A stretch of 64,000 bases of DNA, from the NCBI RefSeq assembly GCF_008327685.1, contig NZ_BDDE01000016.1, positions 186,001 to 250,000 of the forward strand, given 5' to 3'. Below the pieces are notes generated by a model that did not search any database, was not told where the DNA came from, and was given only the letters and a program-made list of their open reading frames with translations. Origin of the DNA: Actinomadura sp. K4S16. GTDB lineage: Bacteria > Actinomycetota > Actinomycetes > Streptosporangiales > Streptosporangiaceae. A program made the position numbers and the translations under genes. This document shows, in pieces, positions 50,006 to 57,773 of the stretch. Position 1 is the first letter of the stretch. Every line of letters begins with the position of its first letter.

Positions 50006-50362
50006 ATGACCACCAAGCGCTTCCTCGCCGGGTTCCTGCTCGTCTCGCTCGTCCTGGCCGGGATCGTCAGCTACTACGCCAGCGCCAGCCCGGACGGCCT
50101 GGAGAAGGTCGCCGAGGACAAGGGCATCAGCGCCAAGGAGAAGGACCACTCGTTCAAGGACTCCCCGCTCGGCGACTACGGCGTCAAGGGCGTCGACGAC
50201 GCGCGGCTGTCCGGCGGGCTGTCCGGCGTGATCGGCGTCGGCGCCGTGCTCCTCGTGGGCGGCGGGCTGTTCTGGGCCGTCCGGCGGCGCGGTCCCGCCA
50301 CCGCGGATACGGCCCCGGAGCACGACGACACGGCGCCGTCCGAGCCGGCCCGGAAGGGCTGA
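50006..50362 (+). CDS. cbiN: CbiN-like PDGLE-domain subunit
   Basis: A 118-residue membrane protein. The N-terminal helix (FLAGFLLVSLVLAGIVSYYA) is followed by the diagnostic SPDGLEKVAEDKGI and an extracytoplasmic loop. A second helix (LSGVIGVGAVLLVGGGLFWAV) and a charged tail complete it. PDGLE proteins are the small auxiliary subunit needed with CbiM for metal loading. ATG with GAGGAAA upstream; the gene sits 10 bp after cbiM and its TGA shares one base with the cbiQ ATG (TGATG). Confidence 0.92.
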   Translation: MTTKRFLAGFLLVSLVLAGIVSYYASASPDGLEKVAEDKGISAKEKDHSFKDSPLGDYGVKGVDDARLSGGLSGVIGVGAVLLVGGGLFWAVRRRGPATADTAPEHDDTAPSEPARKG

Positions 50363-51126
50363 TGGGCGCGGGCCATGCGCACCGGCTCTACGTGCCGGGC
50401 GCCTCACCGGTGCACCGGCTGCCGCCGCAGTGCAAGCTCGTCGCCGTCCTGGCGTTCGTCCTGCTCGTCGTCGCCACCCCCCGCGAGCGGATCTGGGCGT
50501 TCGGCGTGTACGCGCTGCTGCTCGCCGCCGTCACGGCGGCGGCCCGGATCCCGTTCGGGACGGTCGCGCGGCGGATCGTGATCGAGGTGCCGTTCGTCGC
50601 GTTCGCCTTCCTCATGCCGTTCGTCGCGAACGGTGAGAAGGTCGCCGTCCTGGGGCTGAGGCTGAGCGAGAGCGGGCTGTGGGGCGCCTGGAACATCCTC
50701 GCCAAGGGCACCCTCGGCGTCGTCGCCTCGATCCTGCTGGCCGCGACGACCGAGCCCCGGCTGCTGCTGCTCGGCATCGAGCGGCTGCGGATGCCGCAGC
50801 TCATCACGCAGATCGCCACCTTCATGCTGCGGTACGGCGACGTCGTCGCGGCGGAGCTCGGACGGATGAGGGTCGCGCGGGCGTCCCGCGGCTTCGAGGC
50901 GCGCGACATCCGCGCGACCGGCGTGCTCGCCAAGTCCGTGGGCGCCCTGTTCCTGCGCTCCTACGAGCGCGGTGAACGCGTGCACCTGGCCATGGTGAGC
51001 CGCGGATACGAGGGCCGGATGCCGGTCGTCGACGCCGTGGGCGCGACCGCCGCGCAGTGGACGGCCGCCGCCGCGCTGCCCTTGGCCGCGGCCCTCGTCA
51101 CGCTGGCTGCTTGGATGACCCCATGA
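50362..51126 (+). CDS. cbiQ: ECF transporter T component
   Basis: A 254-residue transmembrane coupling protein. Hydrophobic helices: LVAVLAFVLLVVATP, FGVYALLLAAVTAAARI, VPFVAFAFLMPFVA, and AAALPLAAALVTLAAW at the end. The cytoplasmic coupling helices carry the Ala-Arg-x motifs RVARASRGFEARD and MVSRGYEGRMP (canonical ARG signatures contacting CbiO). Start ATG shared with the cbiN stop; stop overlapped by the cbiO ATG (ATGA). Confidence 0.92.
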   Translation: MGAGHAHRLYVPGASPVHRLPPQCKLVAVLAFVLLVVATPRERIWAFGVYALLLAAVTAAARIPFGTVARRIVIEVPFVAFAFLMPFVANGEKVAVLGLRLSESGLWGAWNILAKGTLGVVASILLAATTEPRLLLLGIERLRMPQLITQIATFMLRYGDVVAAELGRMRVARASRGFEARDIRATGVLAKSVGALFLRSYERGERVHLAMVSRGYEGRMPVVDAVGATAAQWTAAAALPLAAALVTLAAWMTP

Positions 51127-51875
51127 CCCCGTCGCTTGAGGTGAAGGGCCTCGCCTACGCGTACCCCGACGGCACGCAGGCGCTGTTCGGCGTCGACCTG
51201 ACGGTCGGGCGCGGCGAGCGCGTCGCGCTGCTCGGACCGAACGGCGCCGGCAAGACCACGCTCGTCCTCCACCTGAACGGCATCCTGCACGGCGGGCTGG
51301 GCGAGGTCCGGGTGGGCGGCCTCGCGGTCGACCCGAAGGACAGGAAGGCCCTGCGGGAGATCCGCCGCCGCGTCGGCATCGTCTTCCAGGACCCCGACGA
51401 CCAGCTGTTCATGCCGACCGTCCGGGAGGACGTCGCGTTCGGCCCGGCCAACCTCGGCCTGCGCGGCCCCGACCTCGACCGCAGGGTGCGCGACGCGCTG
51501 GCCCGCGTCGGCATGCTCGACGCCGCCGACCGCCCGCCGCAGCACCTCAGCTTCGGGCAGCGCCGCCGCGTCGCGGTCGCCACCGTCCTGGCGATGGAGC
51601 CGGAGATCCTCGTGCTGGACGAGCCGTCCTCCAACCTGGACCCGGCGAGCCGCCGCGAGCTCGCCGAGATCCTGCTGAGCCTGGACGTGACGGTCCTGAT
51701 GGTCACGCACGACCTCCCGTACGCGGCGGAGCTGTGCCCGCGCTCGGTGATCCTCGCCGGCGGCGTCATCGCGGCCGACCGCCCCACCCGCGACCTGCTC
51801 ACCGACGCCGAGCTGCTCGCGGCGCACCGCCTGGAGCTTCCGTTCGGGTTCGACCCGGCGGCCGCCCTGCGCTGA
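51123..51875 (+). CDS. cbiO: ECF transporter ATPase
   Basis: A 250-residue ABC ATPase. Walker A LLGPNGAGKTTLVLHLNG near 38, Q-loop VGIVFQDPDDQLFMPTV near 82 (QDPDDQLF is typical of CbiO), signature LSFGQRRRVAVATVLA near 140, Walker B ILVLDEPSSNLDP near 160, and H-loop VTHDLPYAAEL near 195. Powers cobalt/nickel uptake by CbiMNQ. A single ATPase gene is present, so a homodimer is expected. Confidence 0.94.
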   Translation: MTPSLEVKGLAYAYPDGTQALFGVDLTVGRGERVALLGPNGAGKTTLVLHLNGILHGGLGEVRVGGLAVDPKDRKALREIRRRVGIVFQDPDDQLFMPTVREDVAFGPANLGLRGPDLDRRVRDALARVGMLDAADRPPQHLSFGQRRRVAVATVLAMEPEILVLDEPSSNLDPASRRELAEILLSLDVTVLMVTHDLPYAAELCPRSVILAGGVIAADRPTRDLLTDAELLAAHRLELPFGFDPAAALR

Positions 51876-51969
51876 CCGCGCCCTGACCTGCGCGCCGGCC
51901 CCGCGCCGGCACTTCCGCCGTTCCGCTTGCCTCCCCGGCGACGCTCCGCCAGACTCGTTGTCCTGACCG

Positions 51970-51984
51970 TGGAAACGATTTTCA
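51970..51984. promoter_or_regulatory. Zur-box-like site upstream of the CooC-type ATPase
   Basis: TGGAAACGATTTTCA matches 13 of 15 positions of the actinobacterial Zur consensus TGAAAATGATTTTCA as I recall it, and is a quasi-palindrome. It ends 20 bp before the GTG at 52005, overlapping any promoter. Being AT-rich in this genome, it stands out. Confidence 0.55.
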
Positions 51985-52004
51985 TACCCAGAATGGGGGC
52001 ATTC

Positions 52005-52949
52005 GTGAAGGTTGCGTTCGTCGGCAAGGGCGGCAGCGGCAAGACGACCCTGTCGGCGCTGTTCGTCCGCCATCTGGCCGGGCTCGGGCTGCCCGTGGTC
52101 GCGATCGACGCCGACATCAACCAGCATCTCGGCGTGGCGCTGGGGCTGGACGAGGGCCGCGCCGCCAAGATCCCCGCGCTGGGCGACCGGCTCGCCGCGC
52201 TCAAGGAGCACCTGCGCGGCGACAACCCGCGCATCTCCTCGGCGTCCGCGATGGTCAAGACCACCCCGCCCGGCGCCGGGTCGCGGCTGCTGCGGTTCCG
52301 CGGCGACGACCCGTTCCACGAGGCCGGCCAGGAGGTGGACGGCGTCACGCTGCTCGCCACCGGCCCGTTCAACGACGACGACCTCGGCGTGGCCTGCTAC
52401 CACTCCAAGACCGGCGCGGTGGAGCTCTACCTCAACCATCTCGTCGACGGGTCCGGCGAGTACGTCGTCGTCGACATGACCGCCGGCGCCGACACGTTCG
52501 CCTCCGGGCTGTTCACGCGGTTCGACCTGATGTTCCTGGTCGCCGAACCCACCCGCAAGGGCGTCGGCGTCTACCGGCAGTACACCGAGTACGCCCGCGA
52601 CTACGACGTCGCCATCCGCGTCGTCGGCAACAAGGTCCAGTCCGAGGAGGACCTCGCCTACCTGCGCGAGCACGTCGGCGACGACCTGCTCACGTGGCTC
52701 GGCCAGTCCGCCGCCGTCCGGGCGCTGGAGCAGGGCCGGCGCGGCGTCGACCTGGAGGAGGGCAACGTCGCGGCCCTCGACCGCATGCGCGCCGAGGTGG
52801 ACGGGTGCGCCAAGGACTGGGACGAGTTCCAGCGGCAGGCCGTGGAGTTCCATGTCAAGAACGCGCGGAGCTGGGCGAGCCGGGCCGTGGGGGAGGACCT
52901 CGAAGCCCAGGTCGACCCCGGTTTCCGCTTCCCCGTCCCCGCCTCGTAG
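52005..52949 (+). CDS. CooC/MinD-type P-loop ATPase
   Basis: A 314-residue SIMIBI ATPase. The N terminus is the deviant Walker A VAFVGKGGSGKTTLSALFVR, followed by VVAIDADINQHLGVALG; the switch II-like strand is EYVVVDMTAGADTFASGL; VAEPTRKGVGVYRQY follows. The fold is that of CooC, the nickel-insertion ATPase of CO dehydrogenase, and related metal- or cofactor-loading proteins. No CooS or hydrogenase gene is nearby. Its position just after cbiMNQO and behind a Zur-like box suggests a metal-trafficking role, by inference. Start: GTG at 52005; an ATG at 51993 is possible. Confidence 0.8.
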   Translation: MKVAFVGKGGSGKTTLSALFVRHLAGLGLPVVAIDADINQHLGVALGLDEGRAAKIPALGDRLAALKEHLRGDNPRISSASAMVKTTPPGAGSRLLRFRGDDPFHEAGQEVDGVTLLATGPFNDDDLGVACYHSKTGAVELYLNHLVDGSGEYVVVDMTAGADTFASGLFTRFDLMFLVAEPTRKGVGVYRQYTEYARDYDVAIRVVGNKVQSEEDLAYLREHVGDDLLTWLGQSAAVRALEQGRRGVDLEEGNVAALDRMRAEVDGCAKDWDEFQRQAVEFHVKNARSWASRAVGEDLEAQVDPGFRFPVPAS

Positions 52950-52997
52950 TGCCTACCGCGGGTAGTCCGGGCCCTACCGGCGGAGACGAAACCGCAC

Positions 52998-53003
52998 TAC
53001 CCT
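52998..53003 (+). promoter_or_regulatory. Minus-10 box, probable leaderless start
   Basis: TACCCT ends seven bases before the ATG at 53011; no Shine-Dalgarno. Confidence 0.5.
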
Positions 53004-53010
53004 GCCCGCC

Positions 53011-54039
53011 ATGACGATGCGGCGGATGCTCGCGATGACGGGCGGCGCGGTGGTCCCCATGGCCCTCCTCGCCCTGGTCTTCGGAAACCAGTGGGTCGTC
53101 GAGGAGATCAACAAGAGCCACATCAAGTACGACGAGGGCATCGGGCCCGTGGTGACGTGGCTGTTCACGCTCGCCTGGCGGATCACCCCCGCGGGCGGCC
53201 TGGACGTGAAGCAGGTGGTCCTGGACGACTTCAGCCTGCTCGTCTTCTTCGGCGTGCTGGTGGCGCTCGTGATGGCGGGCGCCCGGCTCGCCGATCCGGA
53301 GCGCGGCCCGTTCGGCGCGCTGATCATCGGCTGGTGGGCGGCGGTCGTGGCGGGCGGCGTGTCCGGGATCGTGGCCGCGCCGCTCACCCGCTGGGCGTTC
53401 GAGTTCCGGGAGACGCCGTTCGGCAGCACCTTCAGCAGCACGGTCGGCCAGGGCGCCTCCTTCGGCTTCGCGTTCGGCTGGCTGGCCGGGCTCGGCGCCC
53501 TGGGCGGGTTCTTCCTCGCCCGCTCGCGCGGGGGCGGAGCCCTGCCTCAGCAGCCGTACGCTCCGGCCCGGCCCTACCCGGGCCCGCAGGGCATGCCGCA
53601 GCAGCCGTATTCGCAGCAGCCCTATCCGCAGCAGATGCAGCCGCACCCCTCGGCCGTCCCCTACGTCCCGCCGCAGGGGCAGCCGCAGCAGCCCGTGTGG
53701 GGCGCCGGGCCCGGCCAGCAGGCCCCGCAGCCGGGGCAGCCTCCGCAGCCGGGCCGGTTCGGTGTGCCGTCCGTGCCGCCGCAGCCCTCCGCGCCTCCGC
53801 AGGAGCAGGAGGCCCCCGCAGGGCAAGAGGAGCCGGACGGGCGGCAGGAGAAGCCGGACGAGGCGCCGAAGGGGCCGAAGGGGCCGGAGGAGCCGAAGGA
53901 CGGCCAGGAGAAGGCCGAGAACGGCCCGGAGGAGCCTGAGGGCGGAGCCGGGGACGCGCCGGAGGACGCCCCCGAGGAGGACGACCTCGACCTCGCCGAC
54001 CGGACGATGATCGACCGCAGGCGGGACGACGACACCTGA
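53011..54039 (+). CDS. Membrane protein with Pro/Gln-rich and acidic tail
   Basis: A 342-residue protein of unknown function. Four hydrophobic segments lie in the first 175 residues (GGAVVPMALLALVFG, LLVFFGVLVALVMAGARL, IIGWWAAVVAGGVSGIV, FGFAFGWLAGLGALGGFFLA). From about 180 a proline/glutamine-rich stretch with PQQPY repeats runs to 270, then an acidic E/P/K-rich stretch, ending DLADRTMIDRRRDDDT. The tail is probably cytoplasmic and disordered. Likely leaderless. Nothing nearby indicates its role. Confidence 0.8.
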   Translation: MTMRRMLAMTGGAVVPMALLALVFGNQWVVEEINKSHIKYDEGIGPVVTWLFTLAWRITPAGGLDVKQVVLDDFSLLVFFGVLVALVMAGARLADPERGPFGALIIGWWAAVVAGGVSGIVAAPLTRWAFEFRETPFGSTFSSTVGQGASFGFAFGWLAGLGALGGFFLARSRGGGALPQQPYAPARPYPGPQGMPQQPYSQQPYPQQMQPHPSAVPYVPPQGQPQQPVWGAGPGQQAPQPGQPPQPGRFGVPSVPPQPSAPPQEQEAPAGQEEPDGRQEKPDEAPKGPKGPEEPKDGQEKAENGPEEPEGGAGDAPEDAPEEDDLDLADRTMIDRRRDDDT

Positions 54040-54082
54040 CCCGCTCGCGCGTGCACGTCGCGGGCCTGCGACAATCGGGCCC

Positions 54083-54559
54083 ATGCGCGTGTTTCTTGGA
54101 TCCGACCATGCCGGCTTCGAACTGAAGGAGCACCTGGTCTCCTGGCTGAAGCAGAACGGGCATGAGGCCGTCGACTGCGGCGCGTTCGTGTACGACGCCG
54201 TCGACGACTACCCGCCGTTCGTCCTGCGGGCGGCCGAGCGGACGGCGGCGGAGCCGGGGAGCCTCGGCGTCGTGATCGGCGGCTCCGGCAACGGCGAGGC
54301 GATCGCCGCGAACAAGGTCAGGGGGGTGCGGGCCGCCCTGGTCTGGAACGAGGACACCGCAGTGCTCGCCCGCGAGCACAACGACGCGAACGTGATCGCT
54401 CTCGGGGCGCGGCAGCACGACCTCGACACCGCGACCCGCTTCGTGGAGCTGTTCCTCGGGACGCACTACTCCAAGGAGCCGCGCCACACCCGGCGGATCA
54501 GGATGCTCGGCGCCTACGAGCACACCGGCGAGCTGCCCCCGCTGCCGCGCGAGGGCTGA
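54083..54559 (+). CDS. rpiB: Ribose-5-phosphate isomerase B
   Basis: A 158-residue RpiB/LacAB isomerase interconverting ribose-5-P and ribulose-5-P. The N terminus is RVFLGSDHAGFELKEHL; the phosphate-binding GVVIGGSGNGEAIAANKV has Ser-Gly-Asn in place of the SGTG/CGTG of many RpiB proteins, which occurs in actinobacteria. NDANVIALGAR follows. The catalytic residue in the usual Cys position is therefore Ser. A GACAAT box seven bases before the ATG suggests a leaderless transcript. Full length. Confidence 0.93.
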   Translation: MRVFLGSDHAGFELKEHLVSWLKQNGHEAVDCGAFVYDAVDDYPPFVLRAAERTAAEPGSLGVVIGGSGNGEAIAANKVRGVRAALVWNEDTAVLAREHNDANVIALGARQHDLDTATRFVELFLGTHYSKEPRHTRRIRMLGAYEHTGELPPLPREG

Positions 54560-54577
54560 GCGCCCGGAGCCGTCCGG

Positions 54578-54811
54578 CTAGCGCCCGTTCTCCGGGGGCT
54601 TGCGGGGGCCGCGCTTGTCGAGGCGGCGCCGCTCGTTCTTCGCCGCCCTGGTCCGCCTGGCGGTGTCGCCGGCCTTCCCCCCGCCCGTTCCGGACGCGGC
54701 CGCGGTCCCCGGGTCGGCGGCGGGCGGCTCCCCGCCCGCGGGGCGCGGGCGCGAGACGTCGCGGGCCCGCATCGCCGCGTCCACCGTGATCCGCATGCCC
54801 GGCTGCACCAT
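54578..54811 (-). CDS. Small conserved-looking basic protein
   Basis: A 77-residue protein. The ATG at 54811 has AAGGAG six bases upstream, which supports reality. The N terminus VQPGMRITVDAAMRARDVSR looks ordered; the rest is Gly/Pro/Ala-rich and ends in a strongly basic tail (AAKNERRRLDKRGPRKPPEN). Function unknown; the basic tail suggests nucleic-acid binding. It diverges from the SpoIIE-type phosphatase gene across 131 bp and converges with rpiB. Confidence 0.65.
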   Translation of the reverse strand: MVQPGMRITVDAAMRARDVSRPRPAGGEPPAADPGTAAASGTGGGKAGDTARRTRAAKNERRRLDKRGPRKPPENGR

Positions 54812-54942
54812 GGGCCGCTCCTTCCGAGATAGTCGCAAGGCCACATTTACCCCGTTTTCGCGTAGCATGATCGTTACACCGGGTCACTGGTGCCCTCGGA
54901 TACTGACCCTCCGGGTGCATTGCTCGGTACAGTGCCGGAGTC

Positions 54943-56058
54943 ATGCTTCAACGTCTGGTGCAGCTGCTCCCGCCGCGAGTGCGTGCCGTGCTGCGCAAGA
55001 TCCCGTTCCTGGTCGTGCTCTACCGGTGGCTGAGACGGGGCTCTCTCACCAGGGATCGGTACGTCTTCGCCGCGCTGGCGCTGCTCGCGGTCGCGATCGG
55101 GCTGGCGTCCGGCGACTCGCGGGGGCTGGCCCCGTCCGGCGCGCTGGTGCTGATCGTGGTGGTCGGCGGGCTGCTGCTGAAGGTGCGGAGCCTGGTCGCC
55201 CTCCTCGGCGTCGTGGTCGCGATGGCCGCCTACAACGCCTGGAAGGACGTCGCCGCGATCGGGCCCGGCATGATCGCGACGCTGGCCATCACCGCGGTGC
55301 TCGCGCTCACCCTGGCCCGGACGCGCCAGCAGCTCGGCGTGCAGGGCCTGCGCGGCGACTCGATGCTGCTGGAGCTGCGCGACCGGCTGCGCCGGCACGG
55401 CGAGATGCCCGAGCTGCCGGACGGCTGGAACTCGCAGGTCGTGATGCTGCAGGCCGGGGGCTCGTCGTTCGGCGGCGACTTCGTGGTGTCGGCCTCCGAC
55501 GGCGACACGCTGGAGGTCGCGCTGGTCGACGTCTCCGGGAAGGGGACCGACGCCGGCACGAGGGCGCTGATGCTGTCGGGCGCCTTCGGGGGCCTGCTTG
55601 GATCGGTCCAGCCCGGGAGTTTCCTGCCCGCCTGCAATACCTATCTCCAGCGCCAGCGGTGGGACGAGGGCTTCGTGACGGCCGTGCACGTCGTGGTCGA
55701 CCTGCGCACGGGCGAGTACAGGGTCGAGTCGGCGGGGCATCCGCCGGCCGTCCAGTTCGACGCGGGCAGCGGCGCCTGGCAGGTCAGCTCCGCCAAGGGC
55801 GTCGTGCTCGGCGTGGTGCCCGACCTGAACTGCGTCCCCGAGCGGGGGCAGCTGCGGCCGGGCGACGCGCTTCTGCTCTACACCGACGGCCTGGTCGAGT
55901 CGCCGGGCAGCGACCTCGACGCCGGGATCGACCGGCTCCTCGGTGAGGCGGAGCGGCTCGTCCCGCAGGGGTTCGGCAGCGGCGCGCGGGAACTGGTGGA
56001 GACGATGGCCGCGGCCCGCGACGACGACTGCGCCCTCGTCCTGATCTGGCGCACCTGA
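54943..56058 (+). CDS. Membrane PP2C (SpoIIE/RsbU-type) phosphatase
   Basis: A 371-residue protein. Residues about 35-130 hold three or four hydrophobic segments (FAALALLAVAIGLASG, GALVLIVVVGGLLLK, MIATLAITAVLALTLA). The catalytic PP2C domain occupies 165-371: GGDFVVSASDGDTLEVALVD, DVSGKGTDAGTRALML, YRVESAGHPPAV, LLLYTDGLVESPG and DDDCALVLIWR with the metal-binding Asp residues. It probably dephosphorylates an anti-anti-sigma factor in a stress or developmental partner switch; no such partner is adjacent. TACAGT lies nine bases before the ATG, and GGAG closer in. Confidence 0.9.
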   Translation: MLQRLVQLLPPRVRAVLRKIPFLVVLYRWLRRGSLTRDRYVFAALALLAVAIGLASGDSRGLAPSGALVLIVVVGGLLLKVRSLVALLGVVVAMAAYNAWKDVAAIGPGMIATLAITAVLALTLARTRQQLGVQGLRGDSMLLELRDRLRRHGEMPELPDGWNSQVVMLQAGGSSFGGDFVVSASDGDTLEVALVDVSGKGTDAGTRALMLSGAFGGLLGSVQPGSFLPACNTYLQRQRWDEGFVTAVHVVVDLRTGEYRVESAGHPPAVQFDAGSGAWQVSSAKGVVLGVVPDLNCVPERGQLRPGDALLLYTDGLVESPGSDLDAGIDRLLGEAERLVPQGFGSGARELVETMAAARDDDCALVLIWRT

Positions 56059-56099
56059 CGGGTTCGCGCCTGCCGAGCCGGCACCGTGCTCCTACCTGC

Positions 56100-57440
56100 T
56101 CAGTGCTTGTGCTTGCTTTTCGCTTTGCCGTGCTTCGCCGGGTGCTTCGCCTTGGGAACCGGCTTGTGCTTCTTCTCCTGCGGTTTCTGCTTGGGCTTCT
56201 GCTTGACCGCCTTCGCGGGGGGCCGCTTGGAGGATCCGACCCGGATGGCGGTCGGCTTCTTCTTCGCGGGCGCGTCGGTGACCGCCGGCGCGGACGGGGC
56301 CGGTGCGCCCGGCCGGGCGGGGGAATCGGCCTTGGCCCCGGTGAGCCCGAGGACGATCGCGCCCAGCAGGAGCGTTCCCGCCGCGGCGCCGGCGCCCGCG
56401 AGCAGCCGGGTCCGGGTGGACGTCGTGGCGTCGGCCACGCCGAGCGGTGTGTACGCCCTGGTGTCCTCGGCGCTGGAATCCCGGGACCGGAACGGCGTCG
56501 GGGCGCCCGGGACGGGGCGCCGCCGGGAGCGCGGCGTCAAGGAGGACCGCGGTGCGGCGGGCGCGGTGTGCAGGGGCGCCTCCTGCGCCGCCGCGGGCGG
56601 CGGCGTGAGGCGTCCGGCGACCTGCGGCTGCGGCTGCTCGACGAGGGCGAGCAGGAGGTCGGTCGCGGTGGGGCGGTCCGCCGGGTCCTCCGCCAGCGCC
56701 CACCGGACGGCCGGGACCAGCGAGTCCGGCAGGCCGGACAGGTCGGCGTCCCCGGCGGCGGTGCGCAGGGTCGCGGGGTCGCCGCCGATCGGCATCTGCC
56801 CCGTCCCGGCATGGGCGATGAGGCAGCCCCAGGCGAAGATGTCGGCCGCCTGGGAGGCGGGCCCTCCGACGAGGACCTCCGGAGCGATCCACCCAGGGGT
56901 GCCGAACACCTGACCGGTCGTGGCGGTCTCCTCGACCGCGTCCTGGCTTCCCGCGATGCCGAAGTCGATGACGCGGCATCCGGACAGGGTGAGCATCACG
57001 TTGGCGGGCTTGATGTCGCGGTGCACGAGGCCGGCGGCGTGGATCGCGGCGAGCGCCGAGGCGACGCCGACGGCGACGCCGTGCAGGTCGGCGGGCGGCA
57101 GCGGGCCGCCGGCGGCGAGCCGGTCGTGCAGGGACACGCCCCCCACGTAGTCGGTGACGAGGTACGGGAGTCCGTCGTCCTCGCCCTGCGCGAGGACCCG
57201 CGCGGTGCAGAACGAGGCGACCCGGCTCGCGAGGCTCGCCTCGTCGTGGAAGCGCCTCCGGTAGGACGGGTCGTCGGCGAGGTGCGGGTGGATCGTCTTC
57301 ACCGCGACGCGCCCGCCGGACTCCGGGTCGGCCCCGAGGTAGACCGTTCCCATGCCGCCGGATCCGAGCCTGCCCAGCAGCCGATGGCCGCCGACCTCTC
57401 GGGGGTCGGCGGGTTCGAGTGGCCTGAAGTCAGTGTCCAT
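56100..57440 (-). CDS. Transmembrane Ser/Thr protein kinase (PknB-like)
   Basis: A 446-residue Hanks-type kinase. The kinase domain spans about 15-280: GRLGSGGMGTVYLGAD, VAVKTIHPH (catalytic Lys), LVHRDIKPANVML (HRD), RVIDFGIAG (DFG), FGTPGWIAPEV (APE-like). A Pro/Ala linker leads to one membrane helix (GAGAAAGTLLLGAIVLGL, about 350-370). The extracytoplasmic tail is short and very Lys/Pro/His-rich (KPKQKPQEKKHKPVPKAKH) with no PASTA repeats; it could contact anionic wall polymers. The ATG at 57440 with GGAG six bases upstream is chosen over the longer frame. Confidence 0.92.
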   Translation of the reverse strand: MDTDFRPLEPADPREVGGHRLLGRLGSGGMGTVYLGADPESGGRVAVKTIHPHLADDPSYRRRFHDEASLASRVASFCTARVLAQGEDDGLPYLVTDYVGGVSLHDRLAAGGPLPPADLHGVAVGVASALAAIHAAGLVHRDIKPANVMLTLSGCRVIDFGIAGSQDAVEETATTGQVFGTPGWIAPEVLVGGPASQAADIFAWGCLIAHAGTGQMPIGGDPATLRTAAGDADLSGLPDSLVPAVRWALAEDPADRPTATDLLLALVEQPQPQVAGRLTPPPAAAQEAPLHTAPAAPRSSLTPRSRRRPVPGAPTPFRSRDSSAEDTRAYTPLGVADATTSTRTRLLAGAGAAAGTLLLGAIVLGLTGAKADSPARPGAPAPSAPAVTDAPAKKKPTAIRVGSSKRPPAKAVKQKPKQKPQEKKHKPVPKAKHPAKHGKAKSKHKH

Positions 57441-57773
57441 ACGGTGCTCCAGCACCCCCCTTCCGTCTCTCCCGTCCACCCATCCCCTTTCGGCGGCGAA
57501 TTATGGCGGCTTTTCCGGAGGAAGGTCGAAACGTGATCGTCACGTCGATGTAGCACCCAGTGCACCGGGGGCGTGCACAGTGAATGAAGCGGTGCCCGCG
57601 CGGGCGGCTCCCCAGGGGTGGGAGGCGCCGCCCGCGCGGGCACCGGTCCGGTATGTGGTGATGTTTCGCAGGGCAATGGCCCGGTAAGAACCAGTTCTGC
57701 GTCACCCCCCCGACGCGTCGACGCGGCGCGGCGCCGGCCGCCGCGTGCGAGCGGGAAGGGGGAGGGGCGCCGG
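57441..57773. other. Divergent gap between kinase genes
   Basis: This 333-bp stretch has no supported ORF. It contains two GTGCAC palindromes seven bases apart (57560-57565, 57573-57578) and the large hairpin at 57591-57644. It must carry the promoters of the divergent Ser/Thr kinase and histidine kinase genes. Confidence 0.5.
57591..57644. repeat. Perfect 18-bp inverted repeat
   Basis: Arms 57591-57608 and 57627-57644 are exactly complementary (GGTGCCCGCGCGGGCGGC and its reverse complement), with an 18-base loop that could form a further CTCCC/GGGAG pairing. It lies 130 bp upstream of the histidine kinase start; with no gene ending nearby it is not an obvious terminator. Confidence 0.7.
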
